From NCBI RefSeq assembly GCF_001422405.1, contig NZ_LMMV01000001.1, forward strand, positions 1,293,295 to 1,357,294: DNA of 64,000 nt. The letters are read 5' to 3'. The notes under the pieces are model-generated. The model made no database searches, had not been told where the DNA came from, and saw only the letters and a list, made by a program, of their open reading frames with translations. Below, in pieces: positions 18,063 through 28,224 of the stretch. Position 1 is the stretch's first letter. Each line of letters opens with the position of its first letter. This DNA comes from Pseudorhodoferax sp. Leaf267. GTDB lineage: Bacteria > Pseudomonadota > Gammaproteobacteria > Burkholderiales > Burkholderiaceae_C. A program made the translations under genes and the position numbers.

Positions 18063-18590
18063 ATGCAGGCGCCTGCGCAGGTGCTGGGATTGATCGTCCA
18101 GAACGCCAACGCGCACCGCTCGGGTTGGGGTTCAGGCTGGGCCGCCACGCAAGCCTACTGGTCGCACCCCGATGCCGAGAACGAGGCTGCGTCCACGGCC
18201 CACCTGACTCTCGCGGGCACGCGCGACACCTACGTGTCCGGTCTTCCTGAGGACCTCGCGCAGCGCATCCCTGCGGAGCACTGGGAAGAAGACTGGTGGG
18301 TCATGAACCTGCCCGGCCATTTGCAGACGCAGCGCGCGCTGATCGCCGACTACGGGAACTACGCCCAGCGCTTCCATGCGATCGCCCGGTACTTGAAGGA
18401 CTGGCAGCCGCCCGCCTTGATGGTCTGGGGCCGGCACGATGTGTACTTCGACCTGGCGGAAGTGTTGTCGTGGATGCGCGCGCTGCCGCGCATGCAGACC
18501 CATGTGCTCGATGCCGGCCACCTTCTGCTGGAAACACACGCGGCCGCGGCGGCGTCGCTGATGCTCGACTTATCACACGGAAGCCGGGAC
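18063..18590 (+). pseudogene. Alpha/beta hydrolase fragment
   Basis: The frame encodes the cap and C-terminal region of an alpha/beta-fold hydrolase: LIVQNANAHRSGWG, LTLAGTRDTYVSG, WQPPALMVWGRHDVYF with the acid residue, and HVLDAGHLLLETHA with the catalytic histidine. The nucleophile elbow and the whole first half are missing, and the frame runs past the expected end into unrelated sequence. It abuts the receiver-domain fragment on the opposite strand, so the junction near 17.95-18.06 kb is a rearrangement point. Confidence 0.65.
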
Positions 18591-18744
18591 AGGTGCGCAA
18601 GGACTCCCATTCGCCGTCAGCAACCCTTCGGGTGTAGTGCGCCGCAGGTCGGCTTGCGCCGGCTCTTGTCCTGCGTACGTCACGAAGCGACTGGAATAGG
18701 ATTGCCCATCATGTCCAGTCGCCCCTGTCGCGTGGCACGTGCCC

Positions 18745-20349
18745 ATGTCTGTCCCACCTGAACCGCCTGAGGAAGGTCGACATTGGCGTGAGACGACCGG
18801 TGCCACGGTCGGTGGCTTGGACGATGCAGGCCCCACCAACCGACTTGTGGAGCGCCGTGGCTGGAATGGAAAGCTGTGGGTGCGGTGGCGGGTTTACCTC
18901 GTCATGCTCGCGTTGCTTGCCACGAACACCGCACTGCTGTGGCAAGACCGTCATCGGGTGCTCGAGCACACCCACGTGGCCAACACGAACCTCGCCCATG
19001 CCGTGTCCGAGCGCCTGGAGGGCGCGATCGCGCAGGTGGACCAAATCCTTGACGCACTGGTCTACGAGATCGAGCGCTCCGAGCTTTCTGCTGCGGCGCT
19101 GGCACCGCTGCAGCCGATTCTGGTCAACCATGTGGCGCGGACGGAGCAGTTGAAGGGGCTGTTCGTCTACGACGCGACCGGGGCTTGGGTGGCCACGTCC
19201 GAGCCGACCTGGCCGGCCGGCGCCAACAATGCGGACCGGCCCTACTTCAAGCACCACAAGGACAACCAGAGCGGACTGGTGCTGCTCGGCCCGCCGATCG
19301 TGAGTCGATCCTCGGGTCGGTGGGTGTTGCCTCTGTCTCGGCGATTGAACGACAGGGACGGGGCCTTCGCGGGCGTGGTGCTCGCAACCCTGGACCTGGA
19401 GCACGTGCGCCACGTGCTGGACCGGTTCACGCTGGGCGGGGGTGCGATCACGGTCTTGGCCGCGGGGCACCACATGACGCGACGACCTTTCGTCGGGGCC
19501 GACGTCGGAAAGTCCGCGCGGGCTGTGATGGACTTGCTCGGACCCCACGCGTCCGGTTCAGGCGACGCCCGGTCGCCCATCGATGGGGTGACAAGGTTGT
19601 ACAGCTTCGAGAAAACCAGGAGTTATCCCGTGCGCGTCATCGTCGCGGCCGCCAAAGCCGAGGCCCTGCGCGGATGGTGGCTCAACTCGCTGCTGCAGTC
19701 CACGTGGGTGCTGTTGCTTTGCATCGTCTTGAAACGGGGCAACGACTACACCCGCAAGGCAATGCGCCAGCGGCGCGAGGCCGAGGAGCGCATCCGAAGT
19801 GCGCACTCCGCGCTCGCGCAGGCGAACCAGAGCCTGGAGAAGCTGGCGCAGTTCGATGAGCTGACAGGCCTCCCGAATCGACGCTACTTCAGTCGTCGAT
19901 TGGCCAAGACGTTCAAGCAGGCGCAACGCGACGGCCGGCCGACCAGCGCGGCGATGGTCGACGTTGATCACTTCAAGAAGTACAACGACCACTACGGCCA
20001 CGTCGAAGGCGACCGTTGCCTGCAGCTCGTGGCGCAGGCGCTGCAGTCTGCACTGCAACGGCCCGACGATTTCATCGCGCGCTATGGGGGTGAGGAGTTC
20101 GTCCTATTGCTCCGCGACACGGACGCGCGGGGTGCCGCGGTGGTGGCCGAAGCGGCGCGCGCTGCCGTTGCGCGGCTTGCCTTGCCACATGCCATGAGCG
20201 AGTTGGGCGTCGTGTCCGTCAGCCTGGGCTTGGCGACGGCCAGCCCTGGCGCGAAAGAGGACACCGCGACCTTGATTCAGCGCGCGGACGCAGCCCTGTA
20301 CATGGCGAAGCAGCAAGGTCGCAATCGCGTTGGCGTGTCAGATCCATGA
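18745..20349 (+). CDS. Membrane-anchored diguanylate cyclase
   Basis: This 534-residue enzyme should make cyclic di-GMP from two GTP. Domain order is a basic N-terminal tail, a membrane segment (about 50-70), a periplasmic PDC/Cache-like sensor (about 75-305), a second hydrophobic segment, a short coiled coil, and a GGDEF domain with the active variant RYGGEEF. An inhibitory site (RxxD, as RPDD) lies five residues before GGEEF, so product feedback is expected. The ATG at 18745 is used; a GTG two codons upstream is possible. The periplasmic part suggests an external signal, unidentified. A DUF883-like gene and a broken hybrid kinase follow. Confidence 0.9.
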   Translation: MSVPPEPPEEGRHWRETTGATVGGLDDAGPTNRLVERRGWNGKLWVRWRVYLVMLALLATNTALLWQDRHRVLEHTHVANTNLAHAVSERLEGAIAQVDQILDALVYEIERSELSAAALAPLQPILVNHVARTEQLKGLFVYDATGAWVATSEPTWPAGANNADRPYFKHHKDNQSGLVLLGPPIVSRSSGRWVLPLSRRLNDRDGAFAGVVLATLDLEHVRHVLDRFTLGGGAITVLAAGHHMTRRPFVGADVGKSARAVMDLLGPHASGSGDARSPIDGVTRLYSFEKTRSYPVRVIVAAAKAEALRGWWLNSLLQSTWVLLLCIVLKRGNDYTRKAMRQRREAEERIRSAHSALAQANQSLEKLAQFDELTGLPNRRYFSRRLAKTFKQAQRDGRPTSAAMVDVDHFKKYNDHYGHVEGDRCLQLVAQALQSALQRPDDFIARYGGEEFVLLLRDTDARGAAVVAEAARAAVARLALPHAMSELGVVSVSLGLATASPGAKEDTATLIQRADAALYMAKQQGRNRVGVSDP

Positions 20350-20471
20350 ACCGCGCGCTGAAGCTACGCAAGGTCATTGGATTTGGCAATGGTGCGGCGC
20401 GCGAACGCAGCGTACGTCGGGCGCTGTGGCTAAGATGGAGATTCCCAACCGCATGATCGAAAGGCGCGAAC

Positions 20472-20903
20472 ATGTCAACGAAGCCCGAGACCGCATCGGA
20501 CCTCACTGGTGCCACGCCCGAGGGGCCGTCCGATGCCGCGGCATCAGAGCGAGACACGTTGACCGAGCGAGCGATCTCAGCGCCTTCTTCACCCTCCTCC
20601 GAACAAGAACGCGCGCCCGAGGCTGCACTGCCGGCCGAGGAAACCTTCGACACGGTCTTTGGTTTGGGTGCGGACGCGGCGGAACTGGGCGCGGACGTCA
20701 TGGCTGTGGGCCGCACGTACCTCGCGACGGCCGCGCAGTTCGTGCAGGCCGAGATCGACGATTTGACAGAAGCGCTTTCGGGCGGCTCGGCTGCCTGCGA
20801 CCAGTACGTTCACGAAAGGCCCTGGAGCGCCGCCGCCGCAGCGGGTGCTGTGGGATTCGTGCTCGGCCTGGTGCTGTCGAAAGCGTTCGTACGCCGCCGG
20901 TGA
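20472..20903 (+). CDS. DUF883 (ElaB/YqjD)-like membrane-anchored protein
   Basis: This 143-residue protein has a long acidic, disordered N-terminal half, a helical middle and a C-terminal anchor: YVHERPWSAAAAAGAVGFVLG plus a basic end, which matches the tail of DUF883 proteins. YqjD-type relatives associate with ribosomes at the inner membrane in stationary phase; the role here is unknown. The N-terminal extension is longer than in typical members. It lies between the diguanylate cyclase and a small coiled-coil gene. Confidence 0.65.
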   Translation: MSTKPETASDLTGATPEGPSDAAASERDTLTERAISAPSSPSSEQERAPEAALPAEETFDTVFGLGADAAELGADVMAVGRTYLATAAQFVQAEIDDLTEALSGGSAACDQYVHERPWSAAAAAGAVGFVLGLVLSKAFVRRR

Positions 20904-21061
20904 CGCGCTTCGGAGTTCACGGCGGCCCTTGCCTGCACCGTTGCCGAGACCGCGCGAGGGTGGCCTATCATCGCGTGCCGCTGCTGAACGCGAGTTCGTC
21001 TGCACGCTCCCCTTGACTCGGTGAACCTCAGCCGACCGACCCCGAACTCGTCACGCCGACC

Positions 21062-21295
21062 ATGCCGCATCGACAACAACTGGCAGCAGATCTGACGCTG
21101 ATGGAGCAACGCATCAAGGAGGGTGAGGGCTACCTGCTGCGCATGCGCAACCTCCTGCAGCGCACGCGGGAAACCCAGGGCGACGTCGGGAACATGGACG
21201 TCGTGATCGCTGAAATGCAGGCGACGCAACAATCGTTCATCGGGCGACGCGACGAGTTGGCGCGTGCACTTCGGGATGCACAGGCGGGGACTTAA
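21062..21295 (+). CDS. Small coiled-coil protein
   Basis: This 77-residue protein is almost all alpha-helical and charged (LMEQRIKEGEGYLLRMRNLL), with no signal peptide or membrane segment. I recognise no family. The start has only a weak ribosome site. It may be a regulatory or stress protein, but nothing in the sequence proves it; a coding call rests on composition and heptad pattern. Confidence 0.45.
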   Translation: MPHRQQLAADLTLMEQRIKEGEGYLLRMRNLLQRTRETQGDVGNMDVVIAEMQATQQSFIGRRDELARALRDAQAGT

Positions 21296-21736
21296 AAAGC
21301 TACCACGAGATGGCGAGCCTGCTTTCGCAGGGCTTCGCACAGGTTGCGCAGGCCCGGCTCGGCGCCGACGCCAGCGAGCTGCAGGTTGAGCACGCCCAGT
21401 TCGTGGCTGCAGAGCCAACGCCACAGCTTCTCCAAGAGCATCTCATGGCCTTAAAGGCATCAGTGCCGACCCATACCGCATCGCCTCCTTCCAGAGCCGG
21501 ACACCGCTCCGCGGTTTGAAGTGACCGCCGCCGGAGATCTTTGTTCGGGTGGGTTAACGCCAAGGCGCATCGACCTGTTCAAGGCTTGGACCCGCGCCAC
21601 GCGGGCCGGGCTGGACGCCCAGGCCTACCCGCTTCGAACGCCCGCGTCGGGCGGTAGACCAACCCAAATTTCCCCGGTTAAGCTGCATGCTGAACAAAAA
21701 AGTAGCAAATGCATCCTGCAGTCGCTCAACCGGACC
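21296..21736. other. Stretch before the broken kinase gene
   Basis: On the minus strand (about 21296-21447) there is a protein-like run (LLEKLWRWLCSHELGVLNLQ) with coding-type codon use but no start or stop that makes a gene; it may be a fragment of an unidentified gene. The promoter of the kinase remnant should lie further right. Confidence 0.35.
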
Positions 21737-24700
21737 GTGCCACTCGACCTTAACCCCACATTTCCCGGTGACAGCGAGCTGTCCCGCCGCATGCGTGCGC
21801 ACGACTGGTCGCGCACGTCGCTTGGTGCTCCTGAAGGCTGGCCGGCGCACCTGCGCACCGCGCTCAGTCTGTGCCTCACGTCGCGTATCCCCATCGTCAT
21901 GTATTGGGGCGAGGACTTCAACGTTCTCTACAACGATGCGTACATCTCCTTCCTGGGCACCGACAAGCATCCGCGTTTCCTGGGCGCGCCCGGACGCGAT
22001 TGCTGGAGCGAGATCTGGCCCACGATCGGACCGATGCTGCGGGGTGTTGTCGAGACCGGCGAAGCGACGTGGTCGCAGGATTTGCTGATGTATTTCGCGC
22101 GGCGCCTGCCAGCCGAGGAGGTGTACGTCCGCTTCAGCTTCGGACCCATCGTGTCGCCCGATGGGTCGCGCGTCGACGGCATCTTTTGCCCCTGCACGGA
22201 GACCACGGAGCGCGTCATCGGAGAGCGACGAATCGACCTGTTGCGGCGGCTCAGGCAACGACAGACAGGCGCGCGGCAGGCGACGGAAGTCGCGCTTGGT
22301 GCCCTGGAGGCGCTGGCGGAGAACCCGAATGACATTCCGTTCGCTGCCATGTATCTGCGTGCGCCACAAGCAGCGGTGGCGCAGCGGATCGGAAGCGTGG
22401 GTCTCGATGAGCCAGCGGCGCGGCTGTTGCCCGCCGAACTGCCGATGCCGATCGAAACAGGGATGCAGAGCGGGCTGGATCTCCCGCGCAACGCGCTCTT
22501 CGGCAGCCGCCCTGTCCAGAAGGTGCTCAGTGTGCCCATCCCCGGCGCATCGCGTGACGATCCGATGGGACTTCTCCTGTGCGGCGTCAGCGCGAACCTG
22601 GTGCTGGACAACGACTACCGATCGTTCCTCGACCTGGTGGCTTCCAGCATCGGTGGTGCGCTGGTCGAGGCCGAGGCTTACGCAGCCGAGCGTCGGCGCG
22701 CAGAGGCGCTTGCCGAGATTGACCGAGCGAAGACGATGTTCTTCACCAACGTGAGCCACGAACTTCGGACGCCGCTCACCTTGATGCTGGGTCCGCTCTA
22801 GGAAGCGCTCACCGGGTTGCACGGCCGGCCTGAGCAGCCGATGGTGGCCGCGGCGCAGCGCAATGCCGAGCGGCTGTTGAAACTGGTCAACACATTGCTC
22901 GAGTTCGCTCGCGTCGAGGGCGGTCGTTCCACCGCAGTATTCCAGCCCACGGACGCGTCGTCCCTGACGGCCGAACTCGCCAGCAGTTTCCGCTCGGCGT
23001 GCGAGAAAGCGGGCCTGTCGCTGGAAGTGGACTGCCCACCTCTGACCGGTGTCCTGTACGTCGACCGGGACCATTGGGAACGGATCGTCCTGAACCTGGT
23101 ATCGAACGCGTTCAAGTTCACCTTGGAGGGCTCGATCACGGTTGCCATGCAGCCATCCGGCGATGGCGCCAGCGCAGAGCTGGTGGTGAGCGACACCGGC
23201 AGCGGAATTCCGGCCGGGGAGCTGCACAAACTGTTCGGGCGCTTCGAGCGCATCGAAGGCGTGCGAGGCCGTAGTTTCGAGGGCAGCGGCATCGGTCTCG
23301 CGCTCACGAGCGAGCTGATCAAACTGCATGGAGGCGCGATCAGCGTCGACAGCGTGGAGGGCCGTGGCACGACGTTCACCGTCAGCATCCCTTTCGGCAA
23401 GGCGCATCTCCCCGCAGACAAGGTACGCGAAGCGCGCGAGCCGGGACGCCGGCCATCACAGGCAGCGGTTTACGTCGGAGAGGCGTTGCAGTGGCTCGCG
23501 TCGACGCATGACGACGCGCCTGATGACAGCGGGTCTCACGACCTGCAGTCCGATCCATCGGGGCATGCTCTGCGCGGTGAGCAGGCACCCCGCATTCTGA
23601 TCGCCGACGACAATGCTCATCTTCGCGCGTACCTGCAGCGGTTGCTGAGCGTGCACTACGCCGTCACGACGGCCGTCGATGGCATCGACGCGCTGGAGAA
23701 GGCATTGGCGGCGCCGCCCGATCTCGTCCTGTGCGACGTGATGATGCCCCGGCTGGACGGCTTCGTCCTGCTGGCGCGGCTGCGCGCCGACGAGCGCACG
23801 CGAACACTCCCGATCCTGCTGTTGTCGGCCCGTGCCGGAGAGGAAGCACGCGTCGAAGGGTTGGCCGCTGGCGCCGACGACTACCTGGTCAAGCCGTTCT
23901 CGGCACGGGAACTGATGGCGCGCGTAGGTGCGCACCTCTCCACTGCACGACTTCGCCGAGACGCAGAAAGGCCGTGCGGGCCAGCGAGGCCCAGTTCCGT
24001 GCGTTGGTGACGGCGACATCCGACATCGTCTACCGCATGAACCCGGATTGGACGCAGATGCGCCATCTGATCGGGCAAAGCTTCATCGCCGACACGGTGG
24101 AGCCGAGCAGCAACTGGCTGATGCGCTACATCCCCGATGAGGACCGAGGGGGTGTCATGGCGGTCATTGAAGAGGCCATCCGCGATCGAAAGGCCTTCGA
24201 GCATGAGCACCGCGTCACGCGGGTCGACGGCAGCGTCGGGTGGGTGTTCTCTCGGGCCATCCCTGTTGTGGAGGACGGTCAGATCGTCGAATGGTTGGGA
24301 GCCGCCAGTGACGTCACGGCGCGGCGAGATGCCGCGCAGGCGCTGCTCGATGCCGACCGCCGCAAGGACGAGTTCCTCGCGACGCTCGCGCACGAGCTGC
24401 GCAATCCGCTGGCGCCCATTCGCAATGCGCTGCAGCTCTTCAAGGTCGCAGGTGATGTCGTACCCGCACCCGCCCTGCGCGAGATGCTCGAGCGCCAGGT
24501 GAACCACATGGTGCGGCTTGTCGACGACCTGATGGAGGCGTCGCGGATCAGCCGCGGCAAGCTTGAGCTTCAACGCGCGGAAATCGACTTGGGTGATGTG
24601 TTGCGAACGGCTCTGGAAGCCAGCAAGCCGCTGCTGGACCGCCATCGGCACCGCGTGACCGTTGAGATGTCCGAGGCGCCGTTGGTCGTGGACGGCGATG

Positions 24701-25479
24701 CGGTCCGGCTCACTCAAGTGTTCGCGAACCTGCTCAACAACGCGGCGAAGTACACCGACGATGGCGGCGCCGTGAAGGTGGTGAGCCGGCGTGAGGATGA
24801 CCGGGCCGTCGTGGAGGTTCGTGACAGCGGCATCGGGTTGTCGCCAGACCAGATTCCCCGGCTGTTCGAGATGTTCGCCCAGATCGAGTCAGCCGGGACG
24901 CGGGCCGCTGGCGGTCTTGGCATCGGGCTGGCTCTTGCGCAACGCCTGGCACAGATGCATGGCGGTGATGTCACGGTGCACAGCGGCGGCCTCGGGCATG
25001 GCAGCACGTTCTCGGTTCGCCTGCCGCTGGTGCACGCGGCCAGCGTCCCCGGCATCGGGACGCGGCATGACCGACAGAGCCCACTGGACGCCAGACGCAT
25101 ACTCGTTGTCGATGACAACCGTGACGCGGCAGACAGCCTTGGCCTGCTGCTGAGCTTGATCGGTGCGCAAGTCCGCGTTGCGTACGATGGCCAATCGGCA
25201 CTCGCCGTCGCATTGGAATGGACGCCCGCACTCGTGCTGCTCGACCTCGGCATGCCGCAAATGGACGGCTACGAGGTTGCGCGGAGGTTGCGGCGCGAAC
25301 CGGCATGCACGACCGTCAAGCTGATTGCGCTGACCGGCTGGGGCCAGGAGAACGACCGCGAGCGGACCAAATCTGCCGGATTCGACCACCATCTCGTCAA
25401 GCCGGTCGATTTCGATGAGTTGGAAGCGTTGCTGGTATCGATGCAAGTGACCGAAGGGCGCGACGGGTCAATTGCCTGA
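21737..25479 (+). pseudogene. Double hybrid sensor histidine kinase, broken by a stop codon and a frameshift
   Basis: Read through its two lesions, this is one protein of about 1250 residues: a PAS-like sensor (PIVMYWGEDFNVLYNDAY), a GAF-like region, kinase module 1 (FFTNVSHELRTPLTL), receiver 1 (LVLCDVMMPRLDG), a second PAS domain (TSDIVYRMNPDW), kinase module 2 (FLATLAHELRNPLAP) and receiver 2 (LVLLDLGMPQMDGYE). A TAG at 22799-22801 interrupts the first kinase module just after the H box, in a frame that then continues unbroken. A frameshift near 23965 separates receiver 1 from PAS 2. The second half (about 24006-25479) could still make a kinase-receiver protein. The GTG at 21737 is a guess. 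Confidence 0.8.
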
Positions 25480-25884
25480 CCGTCCTTGGTGAGCTGCTGC
25501 CGCGAGATGTTGGTGCGCGTGCGTGGGCGATGTAGCTGATGGCTTGGCGCCCCTACTGGTCGGCTGCCCGTGCGACCGTCGGCACCAATCTCGAGAAGTC
25601 GCTCCGGGGCTCAGCGCTGACCAATCGTTCGGGACCGACTTCAGCCCCCGACCACTGAACGGGACACGCGAAATCGGCTGCAGCGTGGTCGTCCGAGCTT
25701 ATGAGGAGGACCCTGTGCAACAACACAAGCCGACCGAGTCATGGACATGCCGATGTGCAGCGCAAGCTCGAAATCCTCCCAAATTTCGCGCAATACGACG
25801 CGACATTGACCAGGTCGAGGCCTATGGTTGCTTCCCATCCGCCACACGCGCAGCCCTGCCACCAACGCCGGAAGGAGTACCGCC
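25480..25884. other. Region upstream of the type IV secretion operon
   Basis: No gene is seen. It must contain the promoter for the long transfer operon, unless transcription crosses the cargo. No clear -35/-10 pair could be picked by eye. It ends with a strong ribosome site (GAAGGAG, 25871-25877). Confidence 0.4.
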
Positions 25885-26394
25885 ATGCTTCTCGCTTTGA
25901 CGCCTAGCGCATCTTTCCATGGTCCGATCGCCACCGCCGCGCACGAGACCGACATCGTCGAGACCCGTCTGTGGCTGGAGGAGCACGACTGGCTCTACGC
26001 GTTACTGCGCCGCAGCGACAACACTGCCCCGACGTTCCGCATGCCGGACCTACTCAGCGCCTGCGTCGCGCAGGTCTTCGCGCAGTCCAGACCGGCAGAG
26101 CGCATCTTCGGGTTCATGGGCATCGAACTGGTCCTGCGCTCGCCCACAACACTGCGCCGCCGCGAATGCCTGTGGCGCGCACAGTTCGACCTGCTGCACG
26201 ACCTCCAATGCTCGCCGCGCAACCGGCACCCGCATCCCAAGTTCCAGCTGGACCAGCTGACCACGGCCTGCGTGGCGCTGTGCCAGCAGGAGGACGACAC
26301 CGGCGCAGCGGTGCTGCGCCAGGCACGGCGCAACATGGTCGATCGGCTGCAGGCGGCGCAACGCGCTGCGGATGCAGCCGAGGCCCGCGTCTGA
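25885..26394 (+). CDS. Unknown protein, first gene of the transfer operon
   Basis: This 169-residue soluble protein starts at an ATG 7 bases after GAAGGAG. It is rich in Arg, Cys and aromatic residues (WLEEHDWLYALLRR; RRRECLWRAQFDLL) and has a helical C-terminal tail. No signal peptide, membrane segment or known motif was recognised. It lies 130 bases upstream of the lytic transglycosylase, in the direction of the transfer genes, so it may be a cytoplasmic accessory or regulator of conjugation. That is inference. Confidence 0.7.
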   Translation: MLLALTPSASFHGPIATAAHETDIVETRLWLEEHDWLYALLRRSDNTAPTFRMPDLLSACVAQVFAQSRPAERIFGFMGIELVLRSPTTLRRRECLWRAQFDLLHDLQCSPRNRHPHPKFQLDQLTTACVALCQQEDDTGAAVLRQARRNMVDRLQAAQRAADAAEARV

Positions 26395-26525
26395 ACTCCA
26401 CCCGCACTCGACCTCGCCGGGCGTAGAACGCCCGTCCCACCCCGCCCCCACCCTGACCGCCATCGCGGTCCCTACCTCCTCCCTGTCGATCGACAGGTCG
26501 TACGGCTGCGTCAAGGAGAGGTCTC

Positions 26526-27071
26526 ATGCGTGTGGTGCTCGTTCTGGTTCTAGCGGTGCTGGCGATGGCCAGCGCACACGCAGTTCCCTGCTGGGAGCAC
26601 GCGGCGCAGCGCTACGGCATCGCGCCCGAACTGCTGCGCGCCATGGCACATATCGAATCGAATCTGGATGCCAGTGCCGTGAACCGCCGCCACCAGAAGC
26701 GCACGCGCAGCTACGACATCGGCCTCATGCAGATCAACAGCCGGCATCTGCCACAACTGGCACGCCACGGCATCCAGGAAGCCGACCTGTATGACGCCTG
26801 CACCAATTTGCAGGTGGGCGCTTGGTTACTCGCCGATCTGTTCGCACGGCATGGCGTGAACTGGCAAGCCGTCGGCGCCTACAACGCGGCGTGCAACGCG
26901 CTCCAGGGGGATGCCTGCGTGCGTGCGCGGGCCACCTATGCCTGGAGGGTCTACCGCCATTTGCCGGTGGACGCGAGCCTCGGCAACGCCAGCAACGCGG
27001 TGAAGCCAGCGAAGGCCCAGGATATCGTCCTCGTGCGCCCGCAAGCCTTGTCGGTGAGGGTCACCCCATGA
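26526..27071 (+). CDS. Periplasmic lytic transglycosylase of the transfer system
   Basis: This 181-residue VirB1-like enzyme cuts peptidoglycan so the transfer apparatus can span the envelope. A signal peptide (1-19) is followed by an SLT fold with the catalytic glutamate E44 in MAHIES, the motif IGLMQINS (65-72) and GAYNAACN. Two pairs of cysteines suggest disulfides, in line with the thiol proteins of this operon. The ATG at 26526 has AAGGAGAGG just upstream. Its stop overlaps the next ATG (ATGA). Confidence 0.93.
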   Translation: MRVVLVLVLAVLAMASAHAVPCWEHAAQRYGIAPELLRAMAHIESNLDASAVNRRHQKRTRSYDIGLMQINSRHLPQLARHGIQEADLYDACTNLQVGAWLLADLFARHGVNWQAVGAYNAACNALQGDACVRARATYAWRVYRHLPVDASLGNASNAVKPAKAQDIVLVRPQALSVRVTP

Positions 27072-27715
27072 ACCGCATGCTGTGCCTGTCCAGCGCACGC
27101 GTGGGTGCATTGCTCGCCATGCTGGCGCTCGTCGCGTGTGGAACCTCGTCCCAGCATGTCGACCCCACCGCGCGAGAGCCTGCCTACCTGCCCGCGCTGC
27201 GTGTGGTCCAGCAGGGCCATGGCACTGCCGCTCAATTTCAGCTGTGCCGAGGCACCGCGTGCCCAACACCGACACCCAAGTCCCGAATGAAAGTCCCCGT
27301 GCAGCGCATACCGGCCCAGGACGCGCCAGCGCCGCTGGCGCGTGCACAGAACGGTCGTCAGCCCACGGCCAGCTTGCTGTCGCTGCAGTTCCCATTCGCC
27401 AGCGCCCGCCTGGACGCGACTGCACGCACCGCACTGCGCGACGTCCTGCCGCGACTGACCGCGGCCCCCGGCATCACGCTGGTCGGGCACACCGACCACA
27501 CCGGGCCCGCCGCCGCCAACGAACGCCTGGCCCGCGCACGCGCCGAGGCCGTGCTGCAGGCCTTGCGCAGCCTCGCGCCCGGCCACGCCTTCCAGGCGCA
27601 CATCGATGCCCGAGGCACTTGCTGCTTCGCCGCGTCGAACGACACACCGGCCGGCCGCGCCCGCAACCGCCGCGTGGAGATCCACCTCGGCCTGGACCCG
27701 GAGGATGCGCCGTGA
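27068..27715 (+). CDS. OmpA-like lipoprotein in the transfer operon
   Basis: This 215-residue outer-membrane lipoprotein has a lipobox ending at C24 (ALVAC) and an N-terminal spacer with a few cysteines. An OmpA-type peptidoglycan-binding domain follows (from about 108), with VGHTDHTG, NERLARARAEAV and the final NRRVEIHL. The lipid tail anchors it in a membrane and the OmpA domain binds the cell wall, so it could brace the channel next to the transglycosylase. Start overlap (ATGA) with that gene supports coupling. It resembles the PilL/OmpA proteins of integrative elements but cannot be named further. Confidence 0.85.
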   Translation: MNRMLCLSSARVGALLAMLALVACGTSSQHVDPTAREPAYLPALRVVQQGHGTAAQFQLCRGTACPTPTPKSRMKVPVQRIPAQDAPAPLARAQNGRQPTASLLSLQFPFASARLDATARTALRDVLPRLTAAPGITLVGHTDHTGPAAANERLARARAEAVLQALRSLAPGHAFQAHIDARGTCCFAASNDTPAGRARNRRVEIHLGLDPEDAP

Positions 27716-27828
27716 CCGCCGCACGCGCGCCGCCCGCGCACCGAGCGTCGAGCCCTACCCCCAAGCCCGAACCAGCACGTCCATGCCGGCTACCGGATCC
27801 CACCCCTGTTCTCTTGTTGGAGTGTTCC

Positions 27829-28197
27829 ATGCACACCGCTTCCCTCTCCGTTCCGCGCCCCGCCACCCCGCGCCCTCTTGCCCGACGCTCTACCGCACGC
27901 CGGGTCTGGCTGGGCATCGTCCTCACGGCCACCGCGCTCGTGCTTGCCCTGCCAGGCTACGCGATCGACCTCGTCGCCTTCACCGGCATCACCGGCCCCA
28001 TGACTTCGGCCCTCACGCAGATCGCCGAACTCGCTCCGGGCATCAAGGCGCTGGTGGCCTTTCTATCGTTCGTGGTGGCCCTGGTCAGCCTGTCCGCCTT
28101 GCGCAACTTCGGGCCAGTGTTGTCGTACATCGGGCTGGCCATCTTCGCGGCCGTGGGGTTGATCATCGCCGGCGCCATCATGGGCGCCGTGGTCTGA
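27829..28197 (+). CDS. TraA-like prepilin
   Basis: This 122-residue protein matches the size and layout of F-type prepropilin. It has a basic leader (RRSTARR), a long signal segment ending GYA, and a mature part of about 77 residues with two hydrophobic helices (about 71-90 and 97-122). The mature form would be the pilus subunit held in the inner membrane before assembly. Its place just before traL is that of traA in F-type operons. Sequence identity to named pilins is not claimed. The ATG at 27829 follows GGAG. Confidence 0.75.
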   Translation: MHTASLSVPRPATPRPLARRSTARRVWLGIVLTATALVLALPGYAIDLVAFTGITGPMTSALTQIAELAPGIKALVAFLSFVVALVSLSALRNFGPVLSYIGLAIFAAVGLIIAGAIMGAVV

Positions 28198-28224
28198 GCC
28201 GCCACCGAGACGCCGAGGCCCGCC

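Noticed and set aside
21296..21447. Minus-strand protein-like run that resembles a DNA polymerase Y-family segment.
   Set aside because: Too short and too weakly similar to name; there is no start or matching flanking domain.
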